A stretch of DNA of 26,770 nucleotides from JALOTE01 sp031422195 (GTDB lineage Bacteria; Pseudomonadota; Alphaproteobacteria; Rhizobiales; Rhizobiaceae), in contig JANOPZ010000122.1 in NCBI GenBank assembly GCA_031422195.1, forward strand, positions 1-26,770, given 5' to 3'. The notes under the pieces were generated by a model, which worked only from the letters and a program-made list of their open reading frames with translations, was not told the DNA's origin and searched no databases. The position numbers and the translations under genes were made by a program. Below are positions 23,728-26,770 of the stretch, in pieces; the first letter of the stretch is position 1, and every line of letters begins with the position of its first letter.

Positions 23728-23858
23728 TGAAATCCTTCAGCCTGAAGTCCCATTCTGCCTCCCTCCCCCTTGAGGGGAGGGATAGAAGGTGGGGGTAAAG
23801 CCGCATGCGTAGTGGATGGTGTCACCCCCACCCCTAGCGCCCCGTGATCAGGATTTCA
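23728..23858. repeat. Nested-palindrome intergenic repeat element
   Basis: About 131 bases are bounded by a perfect 9-bp terminal inverted repeat (TGAAATCCT 23728-23736, AGGATTTCA 23850-23858). Inside are two hairpins: CCCTCCCC/GGGGAGGG (23761-23768 and 23774-23781) and GGTGGGGGT/ACCCCCACC (23788-23796 and 23824-23832). Its minus-strand translation contains PPSIPPLKGEGG, a false-protein string I associate with dispersed intergenic repeats in Hyphomicrobiales genomes. It lies between the decarboxylase stop and the GNAT start and would fold in their shared mRNA. Confidence 0.65.
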
Positions 23859-23878
23859 GTTCTGCCAATGAAGACTAT

Positions 23879-25012
23879 TCAGATACAATATGTCGCCAAA
23901 GGCGGGAAACCGTTAAACGCCACCGCAGAATATGTGGTGGTGTAGGCTCCAGTGCCTTCGATCAACACTTCATCGCCAACGGTCAAAGACAGCGGCAAAT
24001 GATACGGTGTTTTCTCATATAGCACGTCAGCGCTATCACAGGTTGGGCCAGCCAAAATGCAAGGAGCCAAATCGCCACCATCATGGATGGTTTTGATCGG
24101 ATAGCGGATGGCTTCATCCATGGTTTCGGCGAGACCACCAAATTTGCCAATGTCCAGATAAACCCAGCGTATGGTTTCTGTTTCGCTTTTACGCGAGACC
24201 AAAATAACTTCCGCTTTGATTGTGCCGGCTGAACCAACCATGCCGCGGCCGGGTTCAATAATGGTTTGCGGCATTTTATTGCCAAAATGGCGCATCAAAG
24301 CCTCATGAATAGCGGCACCGTAGGCTTCAGCCGAAGGCACGTCTTTCAAATAGCGCGTCGGGAAACCACCGCCCATATTGACCATGCCGAGTTCAACGCC
24401 GCGCTCCGCCATTTCAGCAAATATCTGTGCAGCAGACGCCAAAGCCCCATCCCAAGCACCGGTGTTGGGCTGCTGCGAACCGACATGGAACGATACGCCC
24501 CATGGCTGCAAACCGTAGAGACGGGCGTGATCAAGAACAGCTGTCGCCATGGAAGGCTCGCAACCAAACTTACGGCTTAGCGGCCATTCAGCGCCTGCGC
24601 CGTCGCACAAAATACGGCAAAACACGCGGGCGCCAGGTGCGGCGCGGGAAACTTTCTCAACTTCTTCAAAGGCATCAACGGCGAACAGACGAATGCCGAG
24701 CGCAAAAGCGGTAGCAATATCGCGCTCTTTTTTAATCGTGTTGCCAAATGAAATGCGTTCAGCGGTTGCGCCCGCCGACAAAGCCATTTTGATTTCAGGC
24801 ACAGAGGCACAATCAAACGACGAACCCATCGCAGCAAGAAGCGACAGCACTTCCGGCATTGGGTTGGCTTTTACAGCGTAATAGATTTTCGTGTCTGGCA
24901 GAGCATGGGCATATGCAGAATAATTCTGGCGCACCACATCAAGATCAACAACGAGGCAAGGGCCGTCGTGGCGGTTGGCTTCAAGAAAATCACGGATGCG
25001 TTGTGTGGTCAT
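23879..25012 (-). CDS. odc: Ornithine decarboxylase (PLP fold type III)
   Basis: The 377-residue enzyme decarboxylates ornithine (possibly lysine) to putrescine (cadaverine). It is of the eukaryote-like alanine-racemase fold. The PLP-binding lysine is Lys48 in YYAVKANP. HVGSQ (176-180), GGGFP (214-218), EPGR (253-256), the active-site cysteine in CDSADVL (325-331) and YTTTYSAVAFNGF complete the set. The frame is open to 25087 (MVGLMLGTDEFY), but the ATG at 25012 has CGGAGA about nine bases upstream and gives the usual family length. Some rhizobial genomes annotate it as speF or lysine/ornithine decarboxylase. It is preceded by about 0.5 kb of hairpin-rich leader and followed by the GNAT gene. 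Polyamine uptake genes elsewhere in the window fit its role. Confidence 0.94.
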   Translation of the reverse strand: MTTQRIRDFLEANRHDGPCLVVDLDVVRQNYSAYAHALPDTKIYYAVKANPMPEVLSLLAAMGSSFDCASVPEIKMALSAGATAERISFGNTIKKERDIATAFALGIRLFAVDAFEEVEKVSRAAPGARVFCRILCDGAGAEWPLSRKFGCEPSMATAVLDHARLYGLQPWGVSFHVGSQQPNTGAWDGALASAAQIFAEMAERGVELGMVNMGGGFPTRYLKDVPSAEAYGAAIHEALMRHFGNKMPQTIIEPGRGMVGSAGTIKAEVILVSRKSETETIRWVYLDIGKFGGLAETMDEAIRYPIKTIHDGGDLAPCILAGPTCDSADVLYEKTPYHLPLSLTVGDEVLIEGTGAYTTTYSAVAFNGFPPLATYCI

Positions 25013-25500
25013 AGCTAAAATCTCCGGCAAAACGGGTTCAAAACAAAGACGATAAAACTCATCTGTACCGAGCATGAGACCCACCAATGGACGGCGGTCA
25101 CCTGAACAGTGCAGATGGATAGCGGGCCAGCGCTTGGGAACGGCGCAAACCAGCTTTAGTCAGTGGTCTGCCATTGATTGTCGGGAGATCCCGGCGCACG
25201 TTTGGCAAGAGGGCAGCCTCTTTGAATTTCAGATATGGACTCTGAAATCGAGCAAAGGGCCCGCACCGTCGTTGCTTTGAGGCGCCCGGCTGGACATACA
25301 AACTTCCAGCCACATCCCCGGTCAAAAAGCCGGTTCTGCTTTCCTTCGATTTCCCCTGCCATCCCCCGCTTTTGGCGAGTTATCCGGTTTTGCTGTTGCA
25401 AGCCGGACCGGCGGTTCATCCGTGGGCGCCCACAGGCTCGTGCGACCTTGGGCATGGCGCAATTGGTATTTTTATGTGTCATATGCAAGCGGTAATTTCT
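25013..25500 (-). ncRNA. Structured 5' leader of ornithine decarboxylase (candidate speF-type RNA)
   Basis: No gene is convincing here, but hairpins are dense. On plus-strand coordinates: ATTTCAGA/TCTGAAAT (25226-25233, 25241-25248), extended outward by CTCTTTG/CAAAGGG-type pairing; GGCTGGA/TCCAGCC (25288-25294, 25305-25311); the palindrome GTGGGCGCCCAC (25422-25433); GCCGGACCGGC (25402-25412). AAGAGG/CCTCTT (25207-25212, 25217-25222) competes with the first extended stem. A conserved 'speF' leader RNA is known upstream of ornithine decarboxylase in alphaproteobacteria (Rfam). Location, strand and gene match, but I cannot check the consensus. The frame immediately before the ATG is open for 25 codons. 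Confidence 0.55.
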
Positions 25501-25574
25501 GAAAATAGCCGTGGCGATAAAGTTTTTTTCGCCTATTTTGTTTCAGGAGCCATTTGAAAGCAGCATGGATAAAA

Positions 25575-26770
25575 ATGTTAAAAACTCATGACGCCAACTT
25601 GGCTGCTGCAACAGGGTTTAACTTCATTAATGGACAGAAAGTTACGGCCGTTTCAGGCGAATCAATTGCGGTTTTTTGCCCTTCTGACGGCTTAGAATTT
25701 GCCTCTATTGCACGATCTTCGGCGGCAGATATTGATGCAGCAGTGCAATCGTCGCATCAAACGTTTCACAGTGATCACTGGCGAAAAACCTCGCCTTTGG
25801 ATCGCGGGCGCTTGCTCACCAAGCTAATGCATTTGGTTGAACGTGACGGCGACGCACTGGCTGCACTTGAAAGTCGAGATACCGGCAAGCCATACAAACA
25901 AGGAGTGGCCGATGTTAGGGCTACCATTCGTTACCTAGAGTTTTATGGCGGCGCGGGCGATAAACTGGGTGGTGATACGATCCCGTTTCTTGACGGCTAT
26001 ACAGCACTAACATTGCGGGAACCGCACGGAGTGGTCGCAGGGATCATTCCGTGGAATTACCCCTTACAAATTTTGTCGCGCAAAATGTCTTCGGCCATTG
26101 CCATGGGCAACACCTTTGTTGCAAAGCCTGCTGAAGACGCCTCACTCACCAGTTTGCGCCTTGCTGAACTTGCTCTAGAGGCCGGGTTTCCAGCGGGCGT
26201 GTTTAATGTTGTGACCGGCTTTGGGCATGAGGCTGGCGCGGCATTGGCAGCGCATCCACTGGTGGACTTTGTAACGTTTACGGGGTCAACGACGACTGGC
26301 ACGCTCATTCAAACAGCCGCCGCGCAAAACAACCGCGGCACAACAATGGAGCTTGGCGGCAAGTCGGCGCAAATCGTTTTTGCTGATGCTGATTTGGAGG
26401 CCGCCGCACCGGTAATTGTGAATGCGATCATCCAAAACAGTGGACAAACCTGTTCTGCCGGCGCGCGGGTTTTGATTGAAAGACCCGTCTATGAAAAGTT
26501 CGCCGCGATGCTGGCAATCCAGTTTTCGCAGCTTGTTGCTGCACCGCATGATTTTGATGCCGATCTCGGTGCAATGATCAATGGCAAACAAGCCGCGAGA
26601 GTTAAAAACTATATTGAAGAGGCCATTACAAGCGGAATTGAATGTTTGGCGCGTGGTGTCATTTCGCCTGATGTTCCAGACGCCGGGGCCTATGTGGCCC
26701 CTGCCCTGTTTGGTAACGTGCCAGAAAATTCCAAACTGGCACAGGAAGAGGTGTTTGGGCCTGTGCTGGT
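25575..26770 (+). CDS. Aldehyde dehydrogenase family protein (N-terminal part)
   Basis: The gene runs off the window, leaving about 398 codons of a protein usually near 480-500 residues. It oxidises an aldehyde to the acid with NAD(P)+. Visible motifs are the cofactor-binding PWNYPLQ (159-165) and KPAEDAS, FTGSTTTG (236-242), the general-base glutamate in MELGGKSAQ (Glu259) and the catalytic cysteine in NSGQTCSAGARV (Cys293). It resembles the betaine/aminoaldehyde dehydrogenase branch, but the substrate is not decided. Being divergent from ornithine decarboxylase, a role in gamma-aminobutyraldehyde oxidation is possible. The ATG at 25575 lacks a ribosome binding site; a TTG at 25554 in the same frame has CAGGAG four bases upstream and would add seven residues, so the start is uncertain. 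Confidence 0.9.
   Translation, partial: MLKTHDANLAAATGFNFINGQKVTAVSGESIAVFCPSDGLEFASIARSSAADIDAAVQSSHQTFHSDHWRKTSPLDRGRLLTKLMHLVERDGDALAALESRDTGKPYKQGVADVRATIRYLEFYGGAGDKLGGDTIPFLDGYTALTLREPHGVVAGIIPWNYPLQILSRKMSSAIAMGNTFVAKPAEDASLTSLRLAELALEAGFPAGVFNVVTGFGHEAGAALAAHPLVDFVTFTGSTTTGTLIQTAAAQNNRGTTMELGGKSAQIVFADADLEAAAPVIVNAIIQNSGQTCSAGARVLIERPVYEKFAAMLAIQFSQLVAAPHDFDADLGAMINGKQAARVKNYIEEAITSGIECLARGVISPDVPDAGAYVAPALFGNVPENSKLAQEEVFGPVL

Noticed and set aside
23682..23831. 50-residue N-terminal extension of the GNAT protein
   Set aside because: It translates the nested repeat element (PPSIPPLKGEGG), and a strong ribosome binding site precedes the ATG at 23681.
25156..25488. 110-codon minus-strand ORF in the decarboxylase leader
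   Set aside because: It begins with TTG, has no ribosome binding site, shows odd Arg/Gln-rich composition and covers the hairpins; RNA structure explains the region better.
1..26770. tRNA, rRNA, CRISPR, transposase or prophage genes
   Set aside because: I looked for cloverleaf-ending CCA-like segments, regularly spaced repeats and integrase or transposase motifs and found none; genes are packed and functionally coherent.

Overview
The window looks like chromosomal DNA from an alphaproteobacterium of the Hyphomicrobiales (rhizobial) type, probably one of the lower-GC members. Base composition is near half G+C by eye. The evidence is the gene set: a zwf-pgl-edd Entner-Doudoroff operon, a short-chain-acyl regulator of the XRE/IrrE type divergent from aceA, a potFGHI operon behind a glutamine-synthetase-family gene, and a type III ornithine decarboxylase of about 377 residues with a long structured leader. 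I see no tRNA, rRNA, CRISPR array, insertion sequence or phage gene. Both ends of the window cut through genes.

Layout, left to right. (1) 1-2525: iron(III) ABC uptake. The end of the binding protein (+) faces a fused two-domain permease (-), with a strong terminator between them. (2) 2881-5880: an AsmA-family envelope protein, a 3-hydroxyisobutyrate-dehydrogenase-type reductase that overlaps or abuts it, and a small two-helix membrane protein. (3) 5882-12533, all minus: polyamine uptake potF-potG-potH-potI, preceded by a GS-family enzyme (gamma-glutamylputrescine-synthetase-like) and an EamA transporter. Hairpins after the GS gene and after potF may divide the transcript. (4) 12841-13806: a secreted protein of unknown function. 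(5) 14093-17319: the acyl-responsive regulator, divergent from isocitrate lyase aceA and a small companion gene. The shared control region carries three copies of a TTTTGCGA-type motif. (6) 17317-18790: a structured non-coding stretch with two candidate tiny ORFs, then a membrane diguanylate cyclase. (7) 18792-22876, minus: zwf, pgl, edd. (8) 23115-25553, minus: ornithine decarboxylase followed by a GNAT acetyltransferase. A nested-palindrome repeat separates them, and the decarboxylase has about 0.5 kb of hairpin-rich leader. (9) 25575-end, plus: the start of an aldehyde dehydrogenase.

Two themes tie the window together. One is polyamine metabolism: ornithine to putrescine by the decarboxylase, uptake by PotFGHI, glutamylation by the GS-family enzyme, and perhaps the aldehyde dehydrogenase. 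The other is central carbon metabolism: the Entner-Doudoroff pathway and the glyoxylate shunt. The least explained parts are non-coding: the decarboxylase leader (25013-25500), the alternative-pairing element after the aceA operon (17317-17417) and the repeat at 23728-23858. I found no clearly novel multi-gene system.
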